Positions 53,031 through 62,182 of a stretch of DNA of 64,000 nt are shown here, in pieces. The translations under genes and the position numbers were made by a program. The DNA lies in the NCBI RefSeq assembly GCF_000737325.1, contig NZ_CP011125.1, positions 7,316,001 to 7,380,000 of the forward strand. Direction: 5' to 3'. The stretch's first letter is position 1; every line of letters begins with the position of its first letter. Source of the DNA: Sandaracinus amylolyticus. Lineage in GTDB: Bacteria; Myxococcota_A; Polyangia; Polyangiales; Sandaracinaceae. A model generated the notes under the pieces. That model saw only the letters and a list, made by a program, of their open reading frames with translations, was not told the DNA's origin and made no database searches.

Positions 53031-53468
53031 CTAGCCATCGCAATCACGACAGCGCGACACGCGGCGCCCGACACGCCAGAACGACGAGCCCGGTCCACCG
53101 TCGTCGACGATGTCGTCGAACCCGCTCTCCTCGCCGTCGGGCCACGGGACCGCGAAGAGGTCGGCGTTCATCTCACGCAACATCGCGTCGTCGAGCACGC
53201 CGTGCCGCACCGGCGCCCAGCGGACGTACGGAGTCTGATCGCCGCGATATGCCCAGTACTCGCAGTCGCTCGAGACGAGCAGGAAGCGCGTGCCGTTCTC
53301 CACGAGCATCGCGGCGCCCAGAAGCTCGTCCGCGGAGCCCGGCACCACGTGCGCGAAGAAGAGCGCGCGCTCCTCGCCGCACACCAACGGCGCACCGCGC
53401 GCTGGCTCGCACGCGGCGAGCAGCATCGTGGTCGCGAGCGCGAGCACTCGGGTCCGCATGCGCGTCAT
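53031..53468 (-). CDS. Small lipoprotein, possibly truncated by an amber codon
   Basis: 145 residues from ATG 53468 (a second ATG at 53459 is in frame). Lipobox LLAAC, Cys about 20. The mature part carries CGEERALFFAHVVPGSADEL and RHGVLDDAMLREMNADLFAV, then ends CRDCDG at TAG 53033-53031. The reading frame stays coding beyond the TAG for a further 387 nt. Not recognised. Divergent from the cytochrome gene. Confidence 0.6.
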   Translation of the reverse strand: MTRMRTRVLALATTMLLAACEPARGAPLVCGEERALFFAHVVPGSADELLGAAMLVENGTRFLLVSSDCEYWAYRGDQTPYVRWAPVRHGVLDDAMLREMNADLFAVPWPDGEESGFDDIVDDGGPGSSFWRVGRRVSRCRDCDG

Positions 53469-53597
53469 GGTGCGCGACGCGCAGCGACGCTCACAAGCCC
53501 GCACGTTCGCCGCGGTCCTCCGGCACGACCTCGACTTGCACCCCCCACGGGGTCGCCCCAATGTCCGGCCCGCGCCATGCGCCTCGGGAACGACCTG

Positions 53598-54590
53598 ATG
53601 AACGCCTGGAATTGCATTCGTCCTCTCGCGGTCGCGATGCTGCTCGCGAGCTGCGAGGACGCGGGGCCCACGCTGATCGAAGCACCGCTCGGCGAGTTCC
53701 CATCGAGCGTCGAGCAGCTCGGCATCTACCTCGACCCCGCCGATCTCGAGAGCGTCGATGCACGCGCCGTCGCGTACGCGCCGACGCACGAGCTCTGGAC
53801 CAACGGCGCCGCGAAGCACCGCCACGTCGTGCTGCCCGAGGGCGAGACGATCGACGCGTCCGATCCCGAGCGCTGGACCTTCCCGACCGGCACGCTGATC
53901 TTCAAGACGTTCGCCTATCCGCGCGAGGACGGAACGCAGCGCCCCGTCGAGACGCGCGTGATGCGCCTGAACGACGAGGGCGAGTGGGACTTCGCGTCGT
54001 ACCGATGGGACGACGACGGACGCGGCGGCGCGCGCGCCGAGCTGCGCGTCGCCGAGATGGTCTCCGTCGAGGCGTTCGACGAAACGTTCGATCACGCGAT
54101 CCCGAGCCTGCGCCAGTGCCGCCAGTGCCACGAGGCCGGTCAGCGCCGCGTGCTCGGCCTGAACGATCGCTCGCTCGCGGACGACACGAACGAGCTCGAT
54201 CGCCTCGTCGAGTCGGGCGCCGTCGATCTCGGCGGTCGCGCGCCGCTCGTCATCCCCGCGCACGAGAGCGCGGACGAGCGCGCGGTCATCGCGTACGCGT
54301 GGGCGAACTGCGCGCACTGTCACGACGGCAGCGTCGGCACGAACGCGGCGTTCGATCTGCGCCCCGAGGTCTTCCTCGAGAACACGATCGATCGCGAGAC
54401 CGAGAGCGAGGCGTCCGCCGCAGGCATCCGTGTGGTGCCCGGGGATCCCGACATGAGCGTCATCGTGAGCGCGATGCTCGACGACGACGGCGCGCGCGCG
54501 ATGCCTCCGCTCGGAGTGCAGCGCCGCGACACCGAGTCGATCGCGCTCATCCGACGCTGGATCGCAGCGCTCCCGACGACGACGCGCTGA
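53598..54590 (+). CDS. SO2930/HNE_0200-type diheme c-type cytochrome lipoprotein
   Basis: 330 residues from ATG 53598 (ATG 53577 also possible) with lipobox LLASC. Family-like landmarks are THELWTNGAAKHRHVVLPEG (about 55-75), FPTGTLIFKTFAYP and ETRVMRLNDEGEWDFASYRW. Two heme c sites are CRQCH (about 170) and CAHCH (about 235). A distal PGDPDMSVIVSAM may include a Met ligand. Such proteins are periplasmic or surface electron carriers. It heads a three-gene set with an OMP and a sugar dehydrogenase; the pairing suggests electron transfer from PQQ-type oxidation, by inference. Confidence 0.7.
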   Translation: MNAWNCIRPLAVAMLLASCEDAGPTLIEAPLGEFPSSVEQLGIYLDPADLESVDARAVAYAPTHELWTNGAAKHRHVVLPEGETIDASDPERWTFPTGTLIFKTFAYPREDGTQRPVETRVMRLNDEGEWDFASYRWDDDGRGGARAELRVAEMVSVEAFDETFDHAIPSLRQCRQCHEAGQRRVLGLNDRSLADDTNELDRLVESGAVDLGGRAPLVIPAHESADERAVIAYAWANCAHCHDGSVGTNAAFDLRPEVFLENTIDRETESEASAAGIRVVPGDPDMSVIVSAMLDDDGARAMPPLGVQRRDTESIALIRRWIAALPTTTR

Positions 54591-54604
54591 CGGAGATTCG
54601 AACG

Positions 54605-55531
54605 ATGGTCTGTCGCTGGTTCCCTTCCTTCTTCCTGTTCCTCTCTCTGATCGTCGCGTCCTCGAGCCCAGCTTCCGCGCAGGACGAGCCCGTCGCGACC
54701 GAGCCCACCACCGAGCCGACGCGGGTCGAGGCGACGTCCGCGCCCGAGACGACGACGCCCGAGACGACGACGTCCGACACGACGCTCGCGCCGGCGGAGC
54801 GAACCCCCGTCGACGCGAACGCGCCGGCGGTCGTCACGGTGGCGCCGCCGCTTCCGCGCCTGGTCCGGCCGCACGCGTTCGAGGGCGAGGCGATCATCGA
54901 CACGTTCTGGGGCTTCCACGTGCACGGCCGCGGCGCGATCGCGCTGCACGAGATGGTCGACTTCACCGTCCACGCGACGCTCTACACGAGCCCGCGGCTC
55001 GGCGGCGCGAGCAGCCGCACCGTCGACGTCCTCTGGGTCGAGACCGGCATCGGCGCGCGCGCGGTGCTGCTCGACGGCGCGCTCTGGGCCGGCGGCGAGA
55101 TCGGCCTGATGCACGGCGCGCTGCTCTCCGACAGCTCGGAGGCGATCCCGCTCGACGGCATCGCGGTGCGTCCGTACGTCGACGCGCGCGTGCCGCTGAT
55201 CGATCACGTCGTGGGCATCGACGGGCTCGCGCAGTTCACGGTGTTCGCGCCGCTGCGTCAGGGCTCCGGAGAGACGCGCACGCTCTTCCACACCATCGCG
55301 CGCGTGGGCGCGTACCTCTTCGACATCGTCGCGCTCGGGCCCTACTGGGAGCACCTCTTCGTCGAGACCGCGGGAGGCAACCTGCATCCCGCGACGTGGC
55401 TCGGCGGGTACGTCGAGGCGCGCCTCGACTTCGGTCTCGTCGTGGGCGCCGCCGCGGGCGTGGATCTCACGCCCGACGAAGGGCTCGACGACGGGGAGTT
55501 CTATCGCGCCTGGCTCGGCTGGCGTCTGTGA
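54605..55531 (+). CDS. Outer-membrane-type hypothetical protein
   Basis: 308 residues from ATG 54605. Signal peptide 1-26 (ending SSPASAQ), then a Thr/Pro/Glu-rich linker (about 30-90, with tandem PETTT units), then about ten amphipathic strands ending in YRAWLGWRL, with a terminal hydrophobic residue as in barrels. Probable outer membrane barrel or porin-like protein; no named family recognised. Its stop overlaps the next start by four bases. Confidence 0.6.
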   Translation: MVCRWFPSFFLFLSLIVASSSPASAQDEPVATEPTTEPTRVEATSAPETTTPETTTSDTTLAPAERTPVDANAPAVVTVAPPLPRLVRPHAFEGEAIIDTFWGFHVHGRGAIALHEMVDFTVHATLYTSPRLGGASSRTVDVLWVETGIGARAVLLDGALWAGGEIGLMHGALLSDSSEAIPLDGIAVRPYVDARVPLIDHVVGIDGLAQFTVFAPLRQGSGETRTLFHTIARVGAYLFDIVALGPYWEHLFVETAGGNLHPATWLGGYVEARLDFGLVVGAAAGVDLTPDEGLDDGEFYRAWLGWRL

Positions 55532-56766
55532 GGTTGGCAGTGCGGACTCGATCGCTTCTCACGCTCTCTCTCGCGCTCGCGCTCACCGCGTGCGGCGGTG
55601 ACGACGACGGCCCGGTCGGGCCCGTCGATCCCTGGATGGAGTTCACGCCGCTGCAGCTGCCCGAAGGCACGATGCCGCTCGTCGGGGCGGCCGTCGTGCC
55701 GGGCACGGACGACGAGATGATCCTCCTCGAGATCCTCGGCACCGTGCGCCACGTGCGCATCGAGGAGGACACGGTCACGGAGCTCGGCTCGTTCACGATC
55801 ACGCTCGAAGACGGCTGCTCGCTGCTCTCGACCGCGTTCGATCCCGACTACGAGACGAACCACTTCCTCTACGTCGGCCAGTGCACCACGGTCACCGGCA
55901 GCGAGATCGTGCGCTACACGTTCGCGCCGCCCGACTACGAGAGCGTCGTCGCGAGCGCACAGCGCATCTACTTCGTCGACGAGCCGATGGCGACGCGCGC
56001 CTGGCACCAGGTCGGCTCGATCGGCTTCTTCGACGACGGCTCGATGTGGGCGCTCTTCGGCGAGCAGCTGCGCAGCGCGAACGCGCAGGACGTCACGAAC
56101 GACCTCGGCAAGATCCTGCGCATCGTGCCGAGCCGTGATCCCGCGATGGGCGGCTCGACGCCCTCGCCGCTCAACCCGTTCGCGTCGGGCGGCGGCGACG
56201 AGAGCCCGAACGTCTGGACGTGGGGCGTGCGCTCGCCGTTCCGCGGCGCGCTCGACGCGAGCGGCAACCTCTGGGTCGCCGACGTCGGCGAGAACACGTG
56301 GGAGGAGATCAACGTGGTGACCGGCCCGGGGCAGAACCTCGGCTGGCCGGTCCACGAGGGCCTCTGCCGCGAGCTCGACTGCGACGATTTCGTGCAGCCG
56401 ATCGTCTCGTGGTCGCACACCGACGATCACCGCTTCGTCCTCGAGGACGAAGAGACCGAGAACACGACGAAGCGCAACGCGTACGTGGGCCTCGAGTACC
56501 AGCCGCGCAACGCCGATCAGTACGGCGGGCGCCTCACCGGCCGCATGATCTACGGCGACATGTGCGCGGGCTGGGTGCGCTCGGTGCAGCGCGGAAGCGA
56601 CGGCCGTGCGGTCGCGGATCGTTTCGACGGCCACCGCCCGTACATCTCGCAGTGGATCCAGGGCGGCGACGACATGCTCTACGTGACGACGCTCGGCCTC
56701 TGTGACGATCCGGGCGCAGGCCCGCTCGAGCCCGCGGGCCTCTGGCGGGTCAGCGTCGCCGAGTGA
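55528..56766 (+). CDS. PQQ-dependent sugar dehydrogenase-type lipoprotein
   Basis: 412 residues from GTG 55528, overlapping the previous stop (GTGA). Lipobox LTAC, Cys about 22. It has a six-bladed propeller similar to glucose/sorbosone dehydrogenase: LLSTAFDPDYETNHFLYVGQ, GSIGFFDDGSMWALFGE, GKILRIVPSR, WTWGVRSPFRGALDASGNLW, VADVGENTWEEINVV and GWPVHEGLC. Typical PQQ-coordinating residues are not provable by eye. It probably oxidises a sugar and passes electrons to the cytochrome two genes upstream. The gene ends inside a perfect terminator hairpin. Confidence 0.75.
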   Translation: MRLAVRTRSLLTLSLALALTACGGDDDGPVGPVDPWMEFTPLQLPEGTMPLVGAAVVPGTDDEMILLEILGTVRHVRIEEDTVTELGSFTITLEDGCSLLSTAFDPDYETNHFLYVGQCTTVTGSEIVRYTFAPPDYESVVASAQRIYFVDEPMATRAWHQVGSIGFFDDGSMWALFGEQLRSANAQDVTNDLGKILRIVPSRDPAMGGSTPSPLNPFASGGGDESPNVWTWGVRSPFRGALDASGNLWVADVGENTWEEINVVTGPGQNLGWPVHEGLCRELDCDDFVQPIVSWSHTDDHRFVLEDEETENTTKRNAYVGLEYQPRNADQYGGRLTGRMIYGDMCAGWVRSVQRGSDGRAVADRFDGHRPYISQWIQGGDDMLYVTTLGLCDDPGAGPLEPAGLWRVSVAE

Positions 56767-56803
56767 ACGACGTTCACGGATTCGTGAACGTCGTTCACTT
56801 TTT
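56763..56803. terminator. Rho-independent terminator overlapping a stop codon
   Basis: GTGAACGACGTTCAC (56763-56777) and GTGAACGTCGTTCAC (56784-56798) form a perfect 15-bp stem with the 6-nt loop GGATTC, followed by TTTTT. The TGA at 56764-56766 lies within the left arm. It is the clearest intrinsic terminator in the window and lies between convergent genes. Confidence 0.85.
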
Positions 56804-56805
56804 CT

Positions 56806-57771
56806 TCACGGCGTGACGACGACCTTGCCCATCACGCGCCGCTGCGCGAGGTCGTCGAGCGCCTGCGCCGTCTCGTCGAGCGAGTACGTGCGGTGGATCG
56901 GCGGCTTCACCGCGCCCGCGCGCCACATGCGGATCAGGTCCTCGACGATCGCGCGCTGCTTGTCGGGCTCGCGCAGCGCGAACGCGCCCCACTGCACGCC
57001 GACCACGTCGCACTCCTTGAGCAGCGCGAGGTTGAGCGGCAGCTTCGGGATCGTCCCGCTCGCGAACCCGATGACGAGGAAGCGCCCGCGCGGCCGCAGC
57101 GCGCGCAGCGCGGGCTCGCTGAGATCACCGCCCACCGGATCGAACACCACGTCGACGCCGCCGAGCGACTTGAGCGTGCCCTTCAGATCCGCCGCGGGAT
57201 CGATCGCCTGATCGGCACCGAGCGAGAGGCAGAACTGGCGCTTCTCCTCGCTCGACGCGGTCGCGATCACGCGCGCGCCGAGCGCCTTCGCGATCTGGAT
57301 CGCCGCGACACCGACGCCGCCCGCCGCGCCGAGCACGAGCACCGTCTCGCCGCGCGTGACACGACCGCGATCGACGAGCGCGTGGTGCGCGGTGCAGTAC
57401 GTGAGGAAGAGCGACGCGCCGACCTCGAAGGGCATCTCGTCCGGCATCGCGAAGCACTGCGCGGGCGCGAGCACGATCCGCTCGGCGAACCCGCCGAACC
57501 CGCAGAACGCCATCACGCGCTGCCCCGGCGCGAACCCGAGCACGCCGGGCCCGACCTCGCGCACGACGCCCGCGATCTCTCCGCCGGGCGAGAACGGAAG
57601 CGGGGGGCGCATCTGGTAGAGCCCCTGCACCATCAAGAGGTCGGGGAAGTTCACGGGCGCGGCTTTCACGTCGATCACGAGCTGTCCGCCCGACGCGCGA
57701 GGCGCATCGATCTCGCGGACGGCGAGCGACGAGGAGACGGGACCGAGCGACTCGCAGAGGACGGCGCGCAT
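56806..57771 (-). CDS. NADPH:quinone oxidoreductase (zinc-free MDR)
   Basis: 321 residues. The MDR fold shows VNFPDLLMVQGLYQ and FSPGGEIAGVV in the catalytic domain and GAAGGVGVAAIQIAKALGAR as the nucleotide-binding motif. The zinc-ligand cysteines of alcohol dehydrogenases are absent, as in quinone oxidoreductase-like members. Likely a reductase of quinones or enones; substrate unknown. ATG 57771; the gene ends 3 nt from the terminator at 56803. Confidence 0.85.
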   Translation of the reverse strand: MRAVLCESLGPVSSSLAVREIDAPRASGGQLVIDVKAAPVNFPDLLMVQGLYQMRPPLPFSPGGEIAGVVREVGPGVLGFAPGQRVMAFCGFGGFAERIVLAPAQCFAMPDEMPFEVGASLFLTYCTAHHALVDRGRVTRGETVLVLGAAGGVGVAAIQIAKALGARVIATASSEEKRQFCLSLGADQAIDPAADLKGTLKSLGGVDVVFDPVGGDLSEPALRALRPRGRFLVIGFASGTIPKLPLNLALLKECDVVGVQWGAFALREPDKQRAIVEDLIRMWRAGAVKPPIHRTYSLDETAQALDDLAQRRVMGKVVVTP

Positions 57772-57884
57772 GAGCGACGTTCTCGGACGCCTCTGCGCTC
57801 CGCGTCAAGCACCGCCACATCTGCGCCCCGCGCCGTCTGCGCGTTTCGCGGCCCGACTGCCGCGAAATCTCCGCGTGCTCGGAC

Positions 57885-58847
57885 GTGTCCGCGTGGGACA
57901 ACGAGCGGGTGCTCGCGTCCCTCGACCGCATCGCGCTCGCGCTGACGACTCCGATCGCGGTGCTCGCGCTGCTGCGCATCGCGCCCGGGCTCTCCGGCCA
58001 TCCGTTCGACGCGCTCGAGGCGTACTCGGGATGGGCGCTCGCGAGCGCGTGGGTCGCGCTCGGCTACGCGATCACGCGGCGCAGGCCGGCGCTCGCGATG
58101 CTGGCCGCGCCGGGGGCCCTCGTGCACGCAGGACTGATCGCGCAGCTCGTCGTCGCGCCCTCTGCGCGCGCCGACGACGACGGGCTCGTGCTGCGCGTCG
58201 CGACCGCGAACCTCTACGCCGGCAACCCGCGCCCGGACGCGCTCGCGTCCGAGCTCGCCGCGCTCGACGTCGACGTGCTCGCGCTCGAGGAGCTCACGCC
58301 GCGCTGGCGCGAGGTGCTCGGTGAGCACGGTGTGCTCGCGCGCTTCCCGCACCGCGTGATCGACGATCGCGACGACTGCTTCGGCATCGCGCTCCTCTCG
58401 CGCGTGCCGATGGACGCGACCATCGAGGACCTCGCCGGCGTGCCGATGATCGACGCACGCCTCACGACGAGCGCGGGCCCGCTGCGCGTGCTCGCGGTCC
58501 ACACGATCCCGCCGCTCGGCCCGGACGCGGCCGACTGGAACGCGCAGATCGCGCTGCTCGCACGCCTCGCCTCGTCGTCGCGCGAGCCGACGATCGTCAC
58601 CGGCGACCTCAACGCGAGCCCGTTCGGGCGCGGCTATCGCGCGCTGATCGACGCGGGCCTGCGCGGCGCGCACGAGTCCGCCGGACGCGGCCTCGCGACG
58701 ACGTGGCCCAACGGCGCGCGCCTCTTGCCGCCGATGCGCCTCGACCACGTGCTCGTCTCGCGCGGCATCGGCGTGCGCGAGGTGCGCGAAGGACGCGGCG
58801 AGGGCAGCGATCACCGCCCCGTGATCGCCACGCTCACCGTGCGCTAG
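57885..58847 (+). CDS. Membrane-anchored endonuclease/exonuclease/phosphatase family protein
   Basis: 320 residues from GTG 57885. Three hydrophobic segments lie in the first 95 residues, then a soluble EEP domain from about 105: RVATANLYAGNP, LALEELTP (the metal-binding Glu), GIALLSRVPM, TGDLNASPFGRG (catalytic Asp/Asn) and the C-terminal GSDHRPVIA. EEP members cut phosphodiesters or phosphomonoesters in nucleic acids or lipids; the membrane anchor favours a phospholipid or envelope substrate. Confidence 0.8.
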   Translation: MSAWDNERVLASLDRIALALTTPIAVLALLRIAPGLSGHPFDALEAYSGWALASAWVALGYAITRRRPALAMLAAPGALVHAGLIAQLVVAPSARADDDGLVLRVATANLYAGNPRPDALASELAALDVDVLALEELTPRWREVLGEHGVLARFPHRVIDDRDDCFGIALLSRVPMDATIEDLAGVPMIDARLTTSAGPLRVLAVHTIPPLGPDAADWNAQIALLARLASSSREPTIVTGDLNASPFGRGYRALIDAGLRGAHESAGRGLATTWPNGARLLPPMRLDHVLVSRGIGVREVREGRGEGSDHRPVIATLTVR

Positions 58848-58850
58848 CGA

Positions 58851-60308
58851 TCACTCGTCCTCGGTGTCGAGGACTTCGCCCGCCTTGATGCCGTGCTGGC
58901 GCAGCAGGCGCTCGAAGCTCTTCCGGTGCACGCCCGCGTCCGCCGCCGCGCGATCGAGATCCCCACCGCAGCGCTTGAGCACGCGGATGAGGTACTCGCG
59001 CTCCATCGGAGCGACCCAGCGCTCGCGCGCATCCTTGATGGGCAGGTCGTCGGCCACGTCGATCGACGGCGACGTCGCTTCCTCCCCCGTCAGATCGACC
59101 GGCGACGGCGGCGGCGGACGGCTCGACGTGCCTCCCGGGCCCGCGCCGAGCCGCAGGTCGGCCGCGCGCAGCATCGGACCGCTCGTCATCATCATCGAGC
59201 GACGCAGCACGTTCCGCAGCTCGCGGACGTTGCCCGGCCAGTTGCGGCGCTCGAGCTCCTCGATCGCCGACCCGTCGAGCTGCGGCGGACGTGCACCCGG
59301 CTCCGCGTACTCGTCGAGGATGCGCTGCGCGAGCAGCCCGACGTCCCCGCGCCGCTCCCGCAGCGCGGGCAGCGACACGACGACCTCGGCGAGGCGGTAG
59401 TAGAGGTCCTCGCGGAACTGCCCCTGACGCACCATCCCCGGAAGATCGCGGTGCGTCGCGGCGACCACGCGCACGTCGACCTCGAGCAGGCGCGTCGAGC
59501 CGAGCCGCTTGATCTCGCGGCGCTCGAGCACGCGCAGCAGCTTCGGCTGCAGATCGATCGGCAGCTCGCCGATCTCGTCGAGGAACACCGTGCCCCCGTG
59601 CGCCGCCTCGAACGCGCCGATGCGCTGGCGATCCGCGCCGGTGAACGCGCCACGCTCGTGCCCGAACAGCTCGCTCTCGATCAGGTTGTCGCTGATCGCA
59701 CCGCAGTCGACGACCACGAACGGCTTCTGCGCGCGCCGCGACGCCTCGTGGATCGCGCGCGCCGCGAGCTCCTTGCCGGTGCCCGTCTCGCCGACGAGGA
59801 TGCACGAGAGGTCGGTCGGCGCGAGCTTGGCGAGCAGCGCGAACACGGGCTTCATCGCCTCGCTGCGCCCCCAGAGCTGACCGAAGCGGTCACCGCTCTG
59901 CTGCTCGATGCGCTCCCACTTCTTCTTGGGCTGGAAGAGGATCTCGGTGTCCCCCAGCCGGATCCGCGCGCCCGGCGCGAGGAACGCCTCGAGCACCGGG
60001 GTCCCGTCGACGATCGTGCCGTTCGTCGACTCGAGGTCGCGCACCACGTAGCGATCGCGCTGCACGGAGACCATGCAGTGACGACGGCTCACCGTGTCGT
60101 CGCTGAGCACCAGGTCGTTCGTCGGCGCCGTCCCGATCGCGAGCGAATTGCCCGTGATCTCGGCCTCGAGACCGCGATCCGGCCCCGCGACCACGACGAC
60201 CTTCTGGCGGTGCTCGAGCAGCACCGGCCCGGTGCCGTCGTCGCGGATCTGCGTCCCCCGGAACGTTCCCTCGCCCGCCCCGGGACCGCCCTGCTCTCCA
60301 CTCTCCAT
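58851..60308 (-). CDS. FHA-domain sigma54-dependent transcriptional activator
   Basis: 485 residues. An N-terminal FHA domain (about 32-123, GLEAEITGNSLAIGTAPTND ... SRRHCMVSV and STNGTIVDG) binds phosphothreonine. The AAA+ domain has Walker A GETGTGKE, the sigma54-contact loop GAFTGA, Walker B GGTVFLDEIGE, and the arginine-finger region. A Pro-rich linker follows, and the C-terminal Fis-type helix-turn-helix (CGGDLDRAAADAGVHRKSF) lies at about 445-485. Ser/Thr kinase-fed regulators of this type are abundant in myxobacteria. ATG 60308; divergent from the HEAT protein gene. Confidence 0.88.
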   Translation of the reverse strand: MESGEQGGPGAGEGTFRGTQIRDDGTGPVLLEHRQKVVVVAGPDRGLEAEITGNSLAIGTAPTNDLVLSDDTVSRRHCMVSVQRDRYVVRDLESTNGTIVDGTPVLEAFLAPGARIRLGDTEILFQPKKKWERIEQQSGDRFGQLWGRSEAMKPVFALLAKLAPTDLSCILVGETGTGKELAARAIHEASRRAQKPFVVVDCGAISDNLIESELFGHERGAFTGADRQRIGAFEAAHGGTVFLDEIGELPIDLQPKLLRVLERREIKRLGSTRLLEVDVRVVAATHRDLPGMVRQGQFREDLYYRLAEVVVSLPALRERRGDVGLLAQRILDEYAEPGARPPQLDGSAIEELERRNWPGNVRELRNVLRRSMMMTSGPMLRAADLRLGAGPGGTSSRPPPPSPVDLTGEEATSPSIDVADDLPIKDARERWVAPMEREYLIRVLKRCGGDLDRAAADAGVHRKSFERLLRQHGIKAGEVLDTEDE

Positions 60309-60368
60309 GCGAGTCGAGAAGCTACCACGACCACCCCGCGCCTCGCACGAACGGAAGCGCGGCACACC

Positions 60369-60397
60369 TTGACGTTGGCCCCCGCGGCGCATACACG
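60369..60397 (+). promoter_or_regulatory. Possible sigma70-type promoter
   Basis: TTGACG (60369-60374), a 17-nt spacer and TACACG (60392-60397) lie 23 nt before ATG 60421, with GGAG as ribosome binding site. The -10 is weak. Confidence 0.35.
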
Positions 60398-60420
60398 CGA
60401 CGGTCACCTGGAGCGAAGAC

Positions 60421-61068
60421 ATGGACCGCGCGCGCGAGCACCTGAACGCCCTCTTCGAAGCCGATCGCGCGCTCCGCGCGGCCGAGGACGCGTTCCTCGA
60501 GTCCGCCGAGGAGAAGCAGATCGCGCACACGCTGTCGTCCGCGGTGCGCGAAGCGCTCTCGCTCGAGGATCGCGACGAGCAGGAGATGCGCCTGATGCGC
60601 CTCGCCGATCTCTGCGCGCAGGTGCAGGGCCCGGAGACGGTCGACGCGCTGCTCGCGATCCTCGATCACGACGAGCCGGCGGTGCGCAACGAGGCCGGCG
60701 AGTGCCTGCTCGACGTCGCGTACGAGCGCTTCAAGGAGGTCGCGACGGGGATCGAGCGCCTGCTCGGGCGCGGTCACTCCGGGCACTCGATGGAGGAGCT
60801 GCCGTTCGTCCTGTGCGAGATCCGCGATCCCGATCCGCTCCCGCTCGTGTCGCGCTTCCTCGCGCACCCCCGCGGCGAGGTCGTCGCGGCCGCGATCGAG
60901 GCGCTCGCCGCGTACGGCGATCCCGGCGCGATCCGCCACCTCGAGAAGCTCACCGAGGACCCGCGCGAGGTCACGCTCCCCGAGCTCGAAGACGCGACCG
61001 CGACGATCGGCGATCTCGCCGCGGACGCGATCGCCGAGCTCGAGGGCGATCCGGGGGACGGCGCGTGA
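60421..61068 (+). CDS. HEAT-repeat protein
   Basis: 215 residues, soluble, with about four HEAT units (ETVDALLAILDHDEPAVRNE, GEVVAAAIEALAAYGDPGAI). There is a coiled-coil-like N terminus. Its TGA overlaps the GTG of the methyltransferase gene, so it is co-translated with it and may be a scaffold for it. Family function unknown. Confidence 0.7.
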   Translation: MDRAREHLNALFEADRALRAAEDAFLESAEEKQIAHTLSSAVREALSLEDRDEQEMRLMRLADLCAQVQGPETVDALLAILDHDEPAVRNEAGECLLDVAYERFKEVATGIERLLGRGHSGHSMEELPFVLCEIRDPDPLPLVSRFLAHPRGEVVAAAIEALAAYGDPGAIRHLEKLTEDPREVTLPELEDATATIGDLAADAIAELEGDPGDGA

Positions 61069-62102
61069 CCGACGACCGGGGCACGCGTCGTCCGACGTAC
61101 CCTGGTCATCCTCCGATCCCCTCCCCCGCGCGGCGTCCGTCGTCGCAGCCCGAGCTGCCCGCGACGAGCGAGATCGAGCTCGTGAGCGACGAGCCCACCC
61201 AGCGCCGTCCGCCGTCGACTCCGCAGATGCCCGCGGTGCGCCCGCGCTCCGAGCCCCCGCCCTCACCGCGCGGGATGCGCGTGGGCCCGAGCACGACGCC
61301 GCAGGAAGCGGCCATCTACGACAGCGTCGTGGTGCCGCGCTGGTCGTCGATGTTCGGTCGCGCGATCGTCGCGCGCATCCCGCAGGGCGCGCGCCTGACC
61401 GTGCTCGACGTCGGGTGCGGCACCGGGCATCCGGCGTTCGACGTGATGCGACGGCTCGGCGAGGGTGGCCGCGTGATCGCGATCGACCGCGATCCGGCGC
61501 TCGTCGATCTCGCGCGTCGGCGCGCGCTCGACGACGCGGGCAAGCGCATCTTCTTCAAGATCGAGCCGCTCGAGCACCTCTCGTTCGGGGACGAGGTGTT
61601 CGACATCGCGGTGGGCAACCTCGTGATGGGCTCGGTGGACGACGAGGGCGCGTCGCTCTCCGAGATCCGCCGCGTGCTCGCGCCCGGCGGACGCGCGCTC
61701 CTCACGCGCCCGCTCGCGAGCACCTTCGAGGAGGTGCTCGACATGTTCCGCGAGATCGCGGTGCGTCGCGATCACGCGGCGCTCGCGCGACGCATCGAGC
61801 AGCTCGCGCTGCGTCATCCGACGCCGAGCGCGTGGCGCGCACAGCTCGCCGCCGCGGGCCTCGACGACGTGCACGTCGACGTCGAGGAAGTGCGCCTCCC
61901 GTTCCGCAACGCGCGCGAGATCTTCACGGACCCGATGGTGCGCCTCGTCGCGATGCCCGAGTGGCGCTGGCTCTGCGGCATGCAGCCCGGCGACGAGTCG
62001 ATGCTCGAGCAGGTCGAGAAGGCGCTCGACACGTACTTCGCGGGCGGCCCGATCTCGCTCACGGTGCACGTCGGGCTGGCCGACGCACGCAAGCCGGGCT
62101 GA
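61065..62102 (+). CDS. Class I SAM-dependent methyltransferase with Pro-rich N terminus
   Basis: 345 residues from GTG 61065. The first 75 residues are a disordered Pro/Arg/Ser-rich segment. The methyltransferase domain (about 85-250) shows motif I VLDVGCGTGHPAFD, the acidic residue in IAIDRDPALV, and post-motif EIRRVLAPGGRALLTRPL (UbiE/MenG-like order). Substrate unknown. Coupled to the HEAT protein by a four-base overlap (GTGA). Confidence 0.8.
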   Translation: MTDDRGTRRPTYPGHPPIPSPARRPSSQPELPATSEIELVSDEPTQRRPPSTPQMPAVRPRSEPPPSPRGMRVGPSTTPQEAAIYDSVVVPRWSSMFGRAIVARIPQGARLTVLDVGCGTGHPAFDVMRRLGEGGRVIAIDRDPALVDLARRRALDDAGKRIFFKIEPLEHLSFGDEVFDIAVGNLVMGSVDDEGASLSEIRRVLAPGGRALLTRPLASTFEEVLDMFREIAVRRDHAALARRIEQLALRHPTPSAWRAQLAAAGLDDVHVDVEEVRLPFRNAREIFTDPMVRLVAMPEWRWLCGMQPGDESMLEQVEKALDTYFAGGPISLTVHVGLADARKPG

Positions 62103-62182
62103 GCCTCACACGTCCGAGCCCGCGCACTCGCGGGTGCTCGCTCGCATCGTCGACGCCGACGACGACCGAGTCCCCGCGCCGC

